Source of the DNA: Alphaproteobacteria bacterium
GTDB taxonomy: Bacteria > Pseudomonadota > Alphaproteobacteria > Micropepsales > Micropepsaceae
Length of the DNA stretch: 64,000 nt
Assembly (NCBI GenBank): GCA_015654635.1
Contig: JAATGP010000064.1
Span: 88,366-152,365 of the forward strand
Reading direction: 5' to 3'
This document shows, piece by piece, positions 63,260-64,000 of this stretch. Every line of letters begins with the position of its first letter. Position 1 is the first letter of the stretch. The notes under the pieces are model-generated. The model searched no databases and was not told the DNA's origin. It worked only from the letters and a program-made list of their open reading frames with translations. The translations under genes were made by a program, and so were the position numbers.

Positions 63260-64000
63260 TCAGCGTGGCAGGGTCGATGTCCCCATCAGGAATTCATCGA
63301 CGGCGCGGGCAGCTTGGCGGCCTTCACGAATGGCCCAGACCACCAGCGACTGGCCGCGCCGCATGTCGCCGCAGGCAAAGACGCGTGGGGTTGAACTCTT
63401 GTAATCGCGTTCGGTGGCTTTGATGTTGCCACGCGCGTCGAGTTCGACCGCCGATTGCTCCAAGAGACCAGCGCGGCGCGGGCCGGTGAAGCCCATGGCG
63501 AGCAAGATAAGTTCGCAAGGGATTTCGAACTCACTGCCGGCAACCGGATGCGGCTCCCTACGGCCTTGTATGCCTGCCTTCCATTCGACGCGCACACATT
63601 CGATGCCCGTGACTTTGCCGCCGTCGCCTATCACACGGCGCGGCATGGCCGACCATTCGGTGCTGCAGCCTTCATCCTGAGAGGAGGAGACGCGCAGCTT
63701 GATCGGCCAATCGGGCCAGGTGACGCCTTTGTTTTCCTTCACCGGGGGCTTGGGCAGGATTTCGATCTGGGTGACGGAAGCAGCGCCTTGACGGTTGGAA
63801 GTGCCGACACAATCCGAGCCGGTATCGCCGCCGCCGATCACGATCACGTGCTTGCCGGCCGCCGAGATCTGCCCCTTGACCTTCGCCCCCGCTTTGACCT
63901 TGTTCTGCTGCGGCAGGAACTCCATCGCGAAATGCACGCCGTCGAGGTCACGCCCCGGCACCGGCAGGTCGCGCGACTGCTCGGCGCCGCCGGTCAGCAG
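63260..64000 (-). CDS. gltD: Glutamate synthase small subunit (partial)
   Basis: C-terminal 246 residues of an NADPH-dependent FAD protein that supplies electrons to GltB for glutamate synthesis. [22 protein letters not shown] is the NADPH-binding fold, and [36 protein letters not shown] (in parts) the FAD site. The reading frame stays open to the right edge, so the N-terminus with its two Fe-S clusters lies outside the window. Confidence 0.93.
   Translation of the reverse strand: MLTGGAEQSRDLPVPGRDLDGVHFAMEFLPQQNKVKAGAKVKGQISAAGKHVIVIGGGDTGSDCVGTSNRQGAASVTQIEILPKPPVKENKGVTWPDWPIKLRVSSSQDEGCSTEWSAMPRRVIGDGGKVTGIECVRVEWKAGIQGRREPHPVAGSEFEIPCELILLAMGFTGPRRAGLLEQSAVELDARGNIKATERDYKSSTPRVFACGDMRRGQSLVVWAIREGRQAARAVDEFLMGTSTLPR

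Overview
The window looks like chromosomal DNA from a free-living, flagellated alphaproteobacterium. The evidence is the high GC content, the gene families, and above all the order of the chemotaxis operon: receptor, STAS protein, CheY, CheA, CheW, CheR, CheB, CheY, CheD, then three small genes. As I recall it, this is the Caulobacter crescentus order mcpA-cheX-cheYI-cheA-cheW-cheR-cheB-cheYII-cheD-cheU-cheYIII-cheE. I see no prophage, integrase, CRISPR array, rRNA or tRNA. Coding density is high, and many start and stop codons overlap (ATGA, GTGA), which points to translational coupling.

Layout. 1-7665: housekeeping genes (pdxH, a Sel1-repeat lipoprotein, a DnaJ-type co-chaperone, fabI, aroC, an SPFH membrane protein) around two adjacent orphan CHASE3 membrane proteins. 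7666-8652: a small GIY-YIG gene between two nearly identical direct copies of a palindrome-ended element. 8653-13887, minus strand: dxs, tlyA, an RNA (uracil-5-) methyltransferase and an exported C13 peptidase form a tight operon, with xseB upstream. 14385-17453: a large TonB-dependent receptor with a long repeat-bearing leader and a strong terminator. 17610-24948: sppA, a glycosyltransferase, a diacetyl-reductase-like SDR, a DUF3775 protein, oleate hydratase and an FAH-family hydrolase. 25090-30341: a sugar-phosphate operon (transaldolase-glucose-6-phosphate isomerase fusion, gnd, pgl, polyphosphate-glucokinase-like kinase).

30376-38353 looks like a sulfur-acquisition locus: a TonB receptor divergent from an Rrf2 regulator, then an OprO/OprP-type porin and sbp-cysT-cysW-cysA. 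Similar sequence elements lie at the rrf2 promoter and at the porin promoter. 38344-44218 is the most unusual stretch. A branched-chain 2-oxoacid dehydrogenase operon (bkdA1-bkdA2-bkdB, no E3) sits between two paralogous gene pairs, each made of a CheY-like receiver plus a small helical protein. In the pair away from the operon the receiver has Glu where its paralogue has the phosphoacceptor Asp.

43110-52881 is the chemotaxis operon, starting with a soluble globin-coupled receptor, which suggests that oxygen or another haem ligand is the main input. 53241-64000 holds a second OprO/OprP-type porin, a fructosamine-kinase-like protein, a low-molecular-weight phosphatase, the outer-membrane assembly pair tamA/tamB, a Pro/Tyr-rich repeat protein, a GNAT acetyltransferase and the 3' part of gltD.
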